The notes below the pieces were generated by a model that was not told the origin of the DNA, ran no database searches, and saw only the letters and a program-made list of their open reading frames with translations. This document shows, one piece after another, positions 1-5,989 of a stretch of 6,048 nt of DNA. The position numbers and the translations under genes are program-made. Position 1 is the first letter of the stretch; every line of letters starts with the position of its first letter. Source of the stretch: Lachnospiraceae bacterium (GTDB lineage: Bacteria > Bacillota_A > Clostridia > Lachnospirales > Lachnospiraceae); contig JAIKXO010000019.1 in the NCBI GenBank assembly GCA_024684065.1, positions 1 through 6,048 of the forward strand, given 5' to 3'.

Positions 1-470
1 CCCTGGTGAAGAACATACTGCATCAGGCTGTATCCGACAGAGAGCGATACCGTAAAAACAAATGGAAGCCTCTCTTTAAACCGTCCGGTAAGGAACCATG
101 CAAAGGTAAAGGCCGAAAGACACATCTTAAGAACTATCTCCGTATCAAAAAAAAGAAGAATATGATGCTTCTTAAGAAAGAACATAAAAAGATTAAAGGG
201 AGTTGAGAGATAATATGAAAAAAAGGCGATACTTCCCTGTCCGAGGTAATTTGAAAAAGAATACGCAATTGACTGTCTGCCGCTTAAGACATCCTTAAAA
301 TATCCCAGAAAATCAATAAACTGAAAATATGCGTCATCATAAGCTAAGGATAAGCCTTCCGACCTGCCTGTAAAGGGAACCAGCCCCAAGAGCCTGAAAA
401 CTATGGCAAGCACAATAAACGTGCATGCTCCGGAAACGGCAGATATCAAAAACCTCTTCTTTCTGTTCAT
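1..470 (-). CDS. YfhO-family membrane protein, N-terminal part (runs off left edge)
   Basis: The reverse strand is open from an ATG at 470 to the window edge: 156 codons, no stop, so the gene is cut at its 3' side. The protein starts MNRKKRFLISAVSG, a basic N-terminus followed by a hydrophobic first membrane segment (about residues 8-30). A loop follows with an acidic motif (YDDAYFQF, about 44-51), then YFKDVLSG (57-64), YSFSNYLGQGS (70-80) and FFSYYLSTPFNLF (83-95), and further membrane segments. This order (acidic loop, 'YFKD-L-G', 'YSF-LG-G', 'YYL-PFNL') is typical of the YfhO family. These are large GT-C-like membrane proteins, usually over 800 residues; in Bacillus subtilis YfhO is linked to glycosylation of lipoteichoic acid. 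Asp45/Asp46 may be the acidic residues of the GT-C first loop (inference). A Shine-Dalgarno site supports the start. The gene lies beyond a terminator and is probably unrelated to the pentose genes. Family assignment is fairly sure; the glycan target is unknown. Confidence 0.85.
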   Translation of the reverse strand, partial: MNRKKRFLISAVSGACTFIVLAIVFRLLGLVPFTGRSEGLSLAYDDAYFQFIDFLGYFKDVLSGRQSIAYSFSNYLGQGSIAFFSYYLSTPFNLFMFFLKKHHILLFFDTEIVLKMCLSAFTFAWFLTGRFKERLPFVFTVSLSVGYSLMQYVLHQ

Positions 471-475
471 ATCAT

Positions 476-480
476 CCTCT
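476..480 (-). promoter_or_regulatory. Ribosome binding site of the YfhO-family gene
   Basis: The minus strand reads AGAGG-ATGAT-ATG, a Shine-Dalgarno core 5 nt before the ATG at 470. It fixes the start of a gene whose end is not in the window. Confidence 0.6.
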
Positions 481-496
481 GATCAGGAAACAGCAG

Positions 497-553
497 GCTT
501 TTCCACTTCCTGCCCGCGCACATTCTTCTGCCCCGGGCGACAGCCGGAAAAGC
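497..553 (-). other. Possible leader hairpin upstream of the YfhO-family gene
   Basis: The arms GCTTTTCC (497-504) and GGAAAAGC (546-553) are perfectly complementary over 8 bp. Inside them a second 5-bp stem, GCCCG (512-516) with CGGGC (534-538), could form, the two stems being separated by an internal loop. The element lies between the terminator at 565-594 and the Shine-Dalgarno site at 476-480, so it would sit in the 5' leader if the promoter is near or inside the terminator region. No convincing -35/-10 pair was found here. It matches no riboswitch class that I recognise, and chance pairing is quite possible. Confidence 0.25.
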
Positions 554-564
554 TCAAACTCTAT

Positions 565-594
565 AAAAGGACGGGACATTCATCCCGCCCTTTT
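565..594 (-). terminator. Rho-independent terminator after the isomerase gene
   Basis: The minus strand reads AAAAGG-G-CGGGA, loop TGAATG, TCCCG-T-CCTTTT, then ATAG. This makes a 12-bp stem (565-576 with 583-594) with a 6-nt loop. At 571/588 the minus-strand RNA has a G-U wobble pair where the plus-strand RNA would have an A-C mismatch, so the hairpin is better formed in the minus direction. The stem base itself supplies the U run. It starts 27 nt past the isomerase stop codon, the expected place for the end of that transcript, and separates the pentose genes from the YfhO-family gene. Confidence 0.8.
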
Positions 595-621
595 ATTCTG
601 ATTACCTGTTGCAATTGAAAC

Positions 622-2109
622 TTATTTGAACGGATTCTCCGTCTTGTAAAGCATTCCCGCAGGCTGGTTGAAACCGATCTCTTCTACCTCAACCCCGATA
701 TATTTAAATACCTCGTAGAGATACTTTCCTACATGTGAGAAAGCAACCGCGCCGTGATGAGGATAGCCCTTCTCTATAAGCACATGGCGATAGAAGCGTC
801 CCATCTCGGGAATAGCGAATACACCGATGCCGCCGAAGGACCTTGTAGCTACCGGAAGAACCTCGCCCTCTGCAATGTAGGCCCTTAAGATATTGTCAGC
901 AGTGCTCTGCAGACGATAGAAGGTGATAGGTCCGGGAGCGATGTCGCCCTCAAGAGTTCCGTTGGTAACCTCGATAGGAAGACTCCTCGCCATGATGGCC
1001 TGATGCTGCATCGAGCAGGCGGACAGCTTCTTTGAGCAGGTATTTCCGCAATGGAAGCCCATGAAGGTATCCGTAAGCTTGTAATCGAATTTATCCTTTA
1101 TGGACTCCTCGTACATGATCTTGGGTACGGAGTTGTTGATATCAAGAAGCGTTACGATATCGTCGCTTACGCATTCACCGATGAACTCCGACAGACAGCC
1201 ATAGATATCAACCTCACAGGATACGGGGATCCCTCTTCCGGTAAGACGGCTGTTCACATAGCAGGGAACAAAGCCGAACTGGGTCTGGAACGCAGGCCAG
1301 CACTTTCCGGCGATGGCAACATATTTCCTGTAGCCTTTATTCGCCTCTATCCAGTCAAGAAGCGTGATCTCATACTGGGCAAGCTTCGGAAGGACCTCGG
1401 GCTTGTTGTTTCCGGTTCCAAGCTCTGCCTCCATATCCTTGACAATGTCAGGGATCCTGGGATCATCCGCATGCTTGTTGAAGGATTCGAAAAGATCGAG
1501 CTCCGAATTCTCCTGAATCTCAACGCCGAGATTGTAGAGCTGCTTGATAGGGGCATTGCAGGCAAGGAAATTAAACGGTCTCGGACCGAAGGTTATGATC
1601 TTTAACTCGCTCAGTGCGATTACTGCCTTTGCAACGGGAATGAACTCATGGATCATGTCGGCAAGATCCTCTGCATCGCCTACGGGATATTCGGGAATAT
1701 ATGCACCGACGTTTCTGAGCTTTAAGTTGTAGCTTGCATTGAGCATTCCACAGTATGCGTCGCCCCTGCCGGCAGCCGTAACCGAATTATAATCCTCCTC
1801 TGCAGCCGCTACAAACATCTTGGGCCCGCAGAAATGCCTGGCAAGAAGCGTCTCTGAAATTTCGGGTCCGAAGTTTCCAAGATATACGCAAAGCGCGTTA
1901 CATCCCGCCTTCTTGATATCCTCAAGCGCCTGGCACATATGGATCTCGCTCTCAACGATACATACAGGGCATTCATAGATATCATCCGCATCAAACTTGT
2001 CCTGGTAAGCCTTTACCAGAGCCTTACGCCTGTTTACCGAAAGCTCCTCAGGGAAGCAGTCACGGGAAACCGCCACGATACCGATTTTTACTTTTGGTGT
2101 GTTTTCCAT
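622..2109 (-). CDS. L-fucose/L-arabinose isomerase superfamily protein (probable pentose aldose-ketose isomerase)
   Basis: A 495-residue protein, complete. It has an N-terminal Rossmann-like region (KIGIVAVSRDCFP at 8-20) and a C-terminal metal-binding region typical of the FucI/AraA superfamily, whose members interconvert aldoses and ketoses with a divalent metal, usually Mn2+, in the cytoplasm. Candidate metal/catalytic residues are Glu299 (SCEVDIYG), Asp323 (LLDINN), His353 (GFHCGNT) and His451/His452 (PHHGAVAFSHVGK). The Glu-Asp spacing of 24 equals that of E. coli FucI (E337, D361). The 'HH...FSH' tail and total length (about 500) instead recall E. coli AraA. The protein holds 17 cysteines, including C47-x2-C50 and C354-x3-C358-x6-C365. 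It follows xylB by 83 bp and is followed by a terminator. The superfamily call is firm. The substrate is not: the xylulokinase neighbour suggests D-xylose/D-xylulose, but L-arabinose, D-arabinose or L-fucose are possible. No classical XylA motifs are seen. Confidence 0.88.
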   Translation of the reverse strand: MENTPKVKIGIVAVSRDCFPEELSVNRRKALVKAYQDKFDADDIYECPVCIVESEIHMCQALEDIKKAGCNALCVYLGNFGPEISETLLARHFCGPKMFVAAAEEDYNSVTAAGRGDAYCGMLNASYNLKLRNVGAYIPEYPVGDAEDLADMIHEFIPVAKAVIALSELKIITFGPRPFNFLACNAPIKQLYNLGVEIQENSELDLFESFNKHADDPRIPDIVKDMEAELGTGNNKPEVLPKLAQYEITLLDWIEANKGYRKYVAIAGKCWPAFQTQFGFVPCYVNSRLTGRGIPVSCEVDIYGCLSEFIGECVSDDIVTLLDINNSVPKIMYEESIKDKFDYKLTDTFMGFHCGNTCSKKLSACSMQHQAIMARSLPIEVTNGTLEGDIAPGPITFYRLQSTADNILRAYIAEGEVLPVATRSFGGIGVFAIPEMGRFYRHVLIEKGYPHHGAVAFSHVGKYLYEVFKYIGVEVEEIGFNQPAGMLYKTENPFK

Positions 2110-2192
2110 TTTTTAGTCCTCCTGGATTAAAATAATAAAATATTAAGAGTTCCTATGCCTCTATATCCTTCTGAAAAAATCTGTCCTCCCGC
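2110..2192 (-). other. xylB-isomerase spacer, no terminator seen
   Basis: An 83-bp AT-rich gap between the xylB stop and the isomerase start. Apart from the isomerase Shine-Dalgarno site, I see no hairpin with a U run and no good -35/-10 pair, so the two genes are probably co-transcribed. A second Shine-Dalgarno-like stretch, GGGAGGA (2184-2190), follows the xylB stop but precedes no ATG, GTG or TTG at a usable distance. Confidence 0.5.
2117..2123 (-). promoter_or_regulatory. Strong ribosome binding site of the isomerase gene
   Basis: The minus strand reads AGGAGGA, then 7 nt (CTAAAAA), then ATG at 2109. It is a near-perfect Shine-Dalgarno site at good spacing, and confirms the chosen isomerase start. 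Confidence 0.85.
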
Positions 2193-3650
2193 TTACCAAA
2201 GGACTTTAACGGTCGGATACAGCTTCTTAAAGTACTGATACTTCTCTTCATATTTAGCGGTCAGCTCCTTGTCGGGCTTAACCACATCGATAACCTTAAC
2301 AAGCTTATCGGCCGCCTCTTCAACGGAAGCATATTCTCCGCATCCTACAGCCGCAAGGATCGCGCCGCCGTATCCGGGTCCCTCTTCCGATTCAATGACC
2401 TCTACGTCTATACCCAGGACGTTTGCCATGATCTTCTTCCACAGAGGGCTCTTTGCGCCGCCTCCGCAGATCTTCGTGCTGCTTATCTTTATGCCCTGGC
2501 TCTTTGCAACCTCGAAGGAATCCCTTATTCCGAAGGCAACTCCCTCAAGCACAGCCTGAGTCATATCCGCCCTTGTGGTGTCCATCGTCATTCCGATAAA
2601 CATAGCCCTTGCGTTCGGGTTGTTATGGGGTGAACGCTCTCCCATAAGATAAGGAAGGTAAAATACGTTGTTCTCCCCGAGCTTTGTAATATCAGCCTGC
2701 TCTTTGCCGTAATCGCCCGTACCGATGATATCCTCCATCCACCATTTGTTGCAGGAGGCGGCAGAAAGCATGCAGCCCATCAGGTGATAGCATCCGTCCG
2801 CATGGGCAAAAGCATGGAGCGCATTCTGCTCATCAACGCAGAAATTCCTGCTGGAAATAAATATGGTTCCGCTTGTCCCAAGGGAGATATTGCAGCGCCC
2901 GTCGCCTACGGTACCCGTTCCTATCGCGGCTGCCGCATTATCACCGGCACCGGCTATAACCTTTACATCCTCGGAAAATCCAAGCTCTGAAGCAATCTCG
3001 GGTTTGATCGTACCGACCACATCAAAGCTTTCATAGATCTTTGCGAGCTGGTTCTCCTTAACGGAGCAGATCTCCATCATCTCCTTCGACCAGCACTTGT
3101 TCTTTACATCGAAAAGGAGCATTCCCGAAGCGTCCGAGACATCGGTGCAGTGCACTCCCGAAAGCATGTATGCGATATAATCCTTGGGGAGCATGATCTT
3201 TGCGATCTTCTTAAAGTTCTCAGGCTCGTTCTCCTTCATCCAGAGGATCTTGGGAGCCGTAAATCCCGCAAAAGCTATATTTGCGGTATATTCGGAAAGT
3301 TTGTCCTTTCCTATGACATTATTCAGATAATCCGTTTCCTTCCCGGTTCTTCCGTCATTCCATAGAATAGCGGGCCTTATCACCTCATCATTTTCGTCAA
3401 GCACTACAAGCCCGTGCATCTGTCCGCCAAAGCTTATACCCTTTATAAGGGATTTGTCGGCATCCTTCGTAAGCTCCTTAAGTCCTTCCATTGTCTGCTT
3501 CCACCAGTCGGCAGGATCCTGTTCGGACCAGCCGGGATGCGGAAAGCTTAAAGGATACTCTTTGGAAACAATATTGGCGATCCTGCCGTTACCTTCCATT
3601 AAAAGAAGCTTTACCGCAGAAGTGCCAAGATCAACTCCGATATAAAACAT
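2193..3650 (-). CDS. xylB: Xylulokinase
   Basis: A 485-residue FGGY-family kinase that phosphorylates D-xylulose to D-xylulose 5-phosphate with ATP, feeding the pentose phosphate or phosphoketolase route in the cytoplasm. It begins MFYIGVDLGTSAVKLL, the first phosphate-binding motif with Asp7. PHPGWSEQDPADWW (37-50), GGQMHG (75-80, substrate-binding Met78-His79) and RPAILWNDGRT (92-102) are characteristic of xylulokinase and differ from ribulokinase or glycerol kinase. Asp237 in GAGDNAAAAIGTG matches the catalytic base (Asp233 in E. coli XylB). GGGAKSPLWKKIMANVLG (396-413) is the adenosine-binding motif of the second domain, and the length is normal. The frame is open upstream to an ATG at 3695, but the start at 3650 is chosen because GGAGGT lies 5 nt before it and the family motif starts there; the longer form would add 15 residues unlike the family. 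The gene lies 164 bp after the GH3 gene and 83 bp before the isomerase. Confidence 0.96.
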   Translation of the reverse strand: MFYIGVDLGTSAVKLLLMEGNGRIANIVSKEYPLSFPHPGWSEQDPADWWKQTMEGLKELTKDADKSLIKGISFGGQMHGLVVLDENDEVIRPAILWNDGRTGKETDYLNNVIGKDKLSEYTANIAFAGFTAPKILWMKENEPENFKKIAKIMLPKDYIAYMLSGVHCTDVSDASGMLLFDVKNKCWSKEMMEICSVKENQLAKIYESFDVVGTIKPEIASELGFSEDVKVIAGAGDNAAAAIGTGTVGDGRCNISLGTSGTIFISSRNFCVDEQNALHAFAHADGCYHLMGCMLSAASCNKWWMEDIIGTGDYGKEQADITKLGENNVFYLPYLMGERSPHNNPNARAMFIGMTMDTTRADMTQAVLEGVAFGIRDSFEVAKSQGIKISSTKICGGGAKSPLWKKIMANVLGIDVEVIESEEGPGYGGAILAAVGCGEYASVEEAADKLVKVIDVVKPDKELTAKYEEKYQYFKKLYPTVKVLW

Positions 3651-3655
3651 AGCTA

Positions 3656-3661
3656 ACCTCC
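3656..3661 (-). promoter_or_regulatory. xylB: Ribosome binding site that decides the xylB start
   Basis: The minus strand reads GGAGGT-TAGCT-ATG. This canonical site 5 nt before the ATG at 3650 favours that codon over the in-frame ATG at 3695, which lies upstream of this site. Confidence 0.85.
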
Positions 3662-3682
3662 ATAATATTAATTCTTTTTTTC

Positions 3683-3700
3683 GTACCTTCTCCAAAGTAC
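3683..3700. repeat. Short imperfect palindrome upstream of xylB (possible operator)
   Basis: GTACCTTCTCCAAAGTAC is an 18-bp imperfect inverted repeat: GTAC at both ends, one C/A mismatch, then TT/AA. It overlaps the -10-like hexamer at 3694-3699 and lies about 33 bp before the xylB start, where a repressor could act. It matches no operator consensus that I can name with confidence, and its short length allows chance. Confidence 0.3.
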
Positions 3701-3722
3701 AAATTTAAACCGGCCGATTCAA
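3694..3722 (-). promoter_or_regulatory. xylB: Weak candidate sigma-A promoter of xylB
   Basis: On the minus strand TTGAAT (3722-3717) and TACTTT (3699-3694) are separated by 17 bp, the ideal spacing. The hexamers match the consensus only 4/6 and 3/6. The site would give a leader of roughly 35-40 nt containing the GGAGGT site. It is offered because the 164-bp gap after the GH3 gene is large for a simple operon junction, but the match is poor. Confidence 0.3.
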
Positions 3723-3733
3723 TAAATAACATT

Positions 3734-3768
3734 GCTTTTAATCATCAGTTTAGATCCGGATTAAAGGC
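3734..3768. repeat. AT-rich inverted repeat in the GH3-xylB gap
   Basis: The arms GCTTTTAATC (3734-3743) and GATTAAAGGC (3759-3768) pair over 10 positions with a single T-G exception, around a 15-bp centre. In minus-strand RNA the exception becomes a C-A mismatch, and no clear U run follows, so it is a poor terminator for the GH3 transcript. Its symmetric arms, about two helical turns apart centre to centre (25 bp), sit just upstream of the candidate -35. A regulator-binding site for a pentose-responsive protein is possible, as is an mRNA-stabilising hairpin. Confidence 0.4.
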
Positions 3769-3814
3769 ATATATCTATTTCACCGGCAAAATAATCCGTC
3801 TGCGGAAAAAGGGG

Positions 3815-5989
3815 TCAGACAGTCACTTCGATCTCAATCGTTTCCTTCCCTAATCCGGTGCTTACCTCATCAGGTCCGTTAAAGCCGATAAAGAGCTTAA
3901 ACCTTTCGGAATCAAGGACCCTCTCACCCTTCTCGTCATACTCAAGAAAGGCTTTTCCGGGGATCTTCACCTCAAAAATCCCCTTCTCTCCCGCTTTGCA
4001 GAAGATCCTCTTAAAGCCGCACAGATTTACGTTAGGAACCGAAAGCTCAGATCCAGGATCTTTGATATAGACCTCTATGACCTCGTCCGTATCAACGCTT
4101 CCTCTGTTCTCGCATTCGACCTTTATATTATACCAAGAATCTTCAAGTATTGAAACACCCGCTTTTAAATCTTTATGGAGTCTGTCCTTCTCTCCGTCCG
4201 AAAAGTCAGCGCTTACAACCCATACATCCCCATAGGTAAGACCGAAGCCGAAAGGATATTGCGCCTTAGTCTGCATAAAACGGTAGGTCCTGCCCTTCAT
4301 CGAATAATCATCAAAGTCGGGAAGCTCCCCGGAGCTTTCATAAAAGGTTATCGGAAGCTTTCCTGAGGGGGATACCTTACCGAAAAGGATATCCGCAAAG
4401 GCCTTCCCGCCTTCCGCTCCGGGATAAAAAGCCTGGATTATCGCTTTTACCGAAGGACTCTCCTTAGCCTTTGAAAGATTCATAGCACTTCCTGTCATGT
4501 TCACAAGAACTATGGGTTTATTGTTTTTATTCCCGTAATCTATGAGCGTGTCAAGCAGAACCACCTGTGACTTCGGAAATTCAAGATTCTCCTTGTCACC
4601 TGAAGCATAACTGTTTCCGGTATCGCCTTCTTCTCCCTCAAGGCTTTCATCTAGTCCGAGCACCAAAACGATCACATCGGAATTATCCGCCACGACCAGA
4701 GCCTCTGAAATACGGTCATTTTCACGGGCGAGATTTTCTGTCTTTTCCTTATATATATGACAGCCTTCCGAGAAATATACCCGCACATCGCTCTCATTAA
4801 GAGCAGCCCTTATGCCCTCCGAAATGGTCGTATAGTCGGATGCTGTCCCGTGATAGTTTCCGATAAGAGCGGCCCTGCTGTTTGCGTTGGGACCGATGAT
4901 CCCGACAGACTTTAAGGAACCTTCCTTTAACGGAAGGAAACCATCCTCATTTTTGAGAAGGACCATGCTCTTTTCGGCAGCCTTTCTCGAAAGCTCAAGA
5001 TGCTCCCTGCATTCCACGACCGAGTAGGGAACACTGTCGTATTCGGTCCCTCCCTCCTCAAAGAGCCCAAGAAGGAACCTGGTCGTAAACAGCCTCTCGC
5101 AGGCACCCTTAAGCTCCTCCTTTGTTATCTTCTTCTCATTATAGGCCTGAACCAGGCACAGATAAGTGCATCCGCAGTTTAAATCGCATCCCTTCTTAAG
5201 GGCAAGTGCCGCAGATTCCCTGGGATTATCCGTGATCTTATGATTCTCGTGGAAATCCCTTACAGCCCAGCAATCCGAAACAAAGTGGCCTTCAAAGCCC
5301 CACTTTCCCCGGAGGATCTCTCCGATAAGCTCGGTATGGGCACAGCAGGCCTCGCCGTTTGTACGGTTATAAGCCCCCATGACGGCCTCGACCTTTGCCT
5401 CCTTTACACAGGCCTCAAAGGCCGGAAGATAGGTTTCATGCATCTCCTTCTTCGAAACCTTCGCATCAAAATAATGGCGCTTTGCCTCCGGTCCCGAATG
5501 GACCGCAAAATGCTTGGCGCAGGCCGCTGTCTTTAAATATTCGCCGTTCCCCTGAAGTCCTTTTATATATGAAACCCCAAGCCTTCCGGAAAGATAGGGA
5601 TCCTCGCCGAAGGTCTCATGACCCCTGCCCCATCTGGGATCCCTGAAGATATTGACGTTGGGGGACCAGAAGGTGAGGCCCTTATATATATCTCTGTCAT
5701 CCTTATCCTTTACGGCGTTATATTTTGCCCTCGCCTCTTTGGCCACCGCATCCCCTATCTTTTCCATCATGTCCTCGTCAAACATGGCGGCCATTCCTAT
5801 AGCCTGCGGAAAAACGGTGGCGGCCCCTGCCCTGGCAACCCCGTGGAGCGCCTCGTTCCACCAGTTGTACTCGGGAATATTTAAACGCGGGATGGCCGGA
5901 GCATCGAAACGAAGCTGTGATGCCATCTCCTCTATCGTCATCCCGGAGACGAGTTCCTTTGCTTTTTGACGTGCTTGTTCTCTTGTCAT
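3815..5989 (-). CDS. Glycoside hydrolase family 3, probable cytoplasmic beta-xylosidase
   Basis: A 724-residue retaining glycosidase. The N-terminal (beta/alpha)8 domain (about 1-310) carries YNWWNEALHGVARAG (41-55), RDPRWGRGHETFGEDP (116-131), KHFAVHSGPE (159-168) and the catalytic nucleophile Asp239 in VSDCWAVRDF. The alpha/beta sandwich domain (about 335-555) holds GLDESLEGEEGDTGNS (445-460), where Glu453 or Glu454 is the likely acid/base. PFGFGLTY (579-586) precedes a C-terminal fibronectin III-like domain (about 620-710). The 'WWNEALHGVA' and 'RWGRGHETFGEDP' motifs are those of xylosidase/arabinosidase-type GH3 enzymes, and the xylB neighbour fits. Beta-glucosidase or mixed xylosidase/arabinofuranosidase activity cannot be excluded. 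There is no signal peptide (start MTREQARQKAKELVSG), so it should act inside the cell on imported oligosaccharides. No PA14 insertion is seen. AAAGGA 7 nt upstream supports the start, although the frame stays open to the window edge. Confidence 0.93.
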   Translation of the reverse strand: MTREQARQKAKELVSGMTIEEMASQLRFDAPAIPRLNIPEYNWWNEALHGVARAGAATVFPQAIGMAAMFDEDMMEKIGDAVAKEARAKYNAVKDKDDRDIYKGLTFWSPNVNIFRDPRWGRGHETFGEDPYLSGRLGVSYIKGLQGNGEYLKTAACAKHFAVHSGPEAKRHYFDAKVSKKEMHETYLPAFEACVKEAKVEAVMGAYNRTNGEACCAHTELIGEILRGKWGFEGHFVSDCWAVRDFHENHKITDNPRESAALALKKGCDLNCGCTYLCLVQAYNEKKITKEELKGACERLFTTRFLLGLFEEGGTEYDSVPYSVVECREHLELSRKAAEKSMVLLKNEDGFLPLKEGSLKSVGIIGPNANSRAALIGNYHGTASDYTTISEGIRAALNESDVRVYFSEGCHIYKEKTENLARENDRISEALVVADNSDVIVLVLGLDESLEGEEGDTGNSYASGDKENLEFPKSQVVLLDTLIDYGNKNNKPIVLVNMTGSAMNLSKAKESPSVKAIIQAFYPGAEGGKAFADILFGKVSPSGKLPITFYESSGELPDFDDYSMKGRTYRFMQTKAQYPFGFGLTYGDVWVVSADFSDGEKDRLHKDLKAGVSILEDSWYNIKVECENRGSVDTDEVIEVYIKDPGSELSVPNVNLCGFKRIFCKAGEKGIFEVKIPGKAFLEYDEKGERVLDSERFKLFIGFNGPDEVSTGLGKETIEIEVTV

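Larger units (their letters stand above)
3651..3814 (-). other. GH3-xylB intergenic region
   Basis: A 164-bp AT-rich non-coding gap. It contains the inverted repeat at 3734-3768, the palindrome at 3683-3700, a weak promoter-like pair and the xylB ribosome binding site. A short GTCTG/CAGAC pairing around the GH3 stop (about 3799-3819) is too weak, with no U run, to be called a terminator. No reading frame of note is present. Confidence 0.6.

Noticed and set aside
6..206. Lysine-rich 66-residue plus-strand reading frame
   Set aside because: It is the antisense shadow of the YfhO-family gene. Its lysine richness comes from the T-rich codons of membrane segments on the other strand, and the reverse frame has clear family motifs and a Shine-Dalgarno site.
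403..618. 71-residue plus-strand reading frame spanning the YfhO start and the terminator
   Set aside because: It overlaps the start of a supported minus-strand gene and reads through the hairpin at 565-594. It has no Shine-Dalgarno site or recognisable motif.
1051..1605. 184-residue plus-strand reading frame inside the isomerase gene
   Set aside because: It is long, but fully antisense to a gene with strong family motifs, and shows no domain of its own. Such frames arise from codon bias on the opposite strand.
2184..2190. Shine-Dalgarno-like GGGAGGA just after the xylB stop
   Set aside because: No ATG, GTG or TTG follows at a usable distance. The short frame after it would need an ATT start and encodes fewer than 20 residues.
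3661..3668. TAATAT/TATTAT on the minus strand as a xylB -10 box
   Set aside because: It abuts the Shine-Dalgarno site, so transcription would begin inside or after the ribosome binding site, and no -35 lies at proper spacing.
3651..3695. Longer xylB start at 3695 adding 15 residues
   Set aside because: The GGAGGT site lies directly before the ATG at 3650, and the family's first motif (MFYIGVDLGTS) begins there. The added residues do not resemble the family.
3799..3819. GTCTG/CAGAC pairing at the GH3 stop as a terminator
   Set aside because: The stem is only 5 bp, its arm overlaps the end of the coding sequence, and no U run follows.
5240..5969. Several overlapping plus-strand frames opposite the GH3 gene
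   Set aside because: All are antisense to the conserved catalytic domain of GH3, lack recognisable motifs and overlap each other in different frames.
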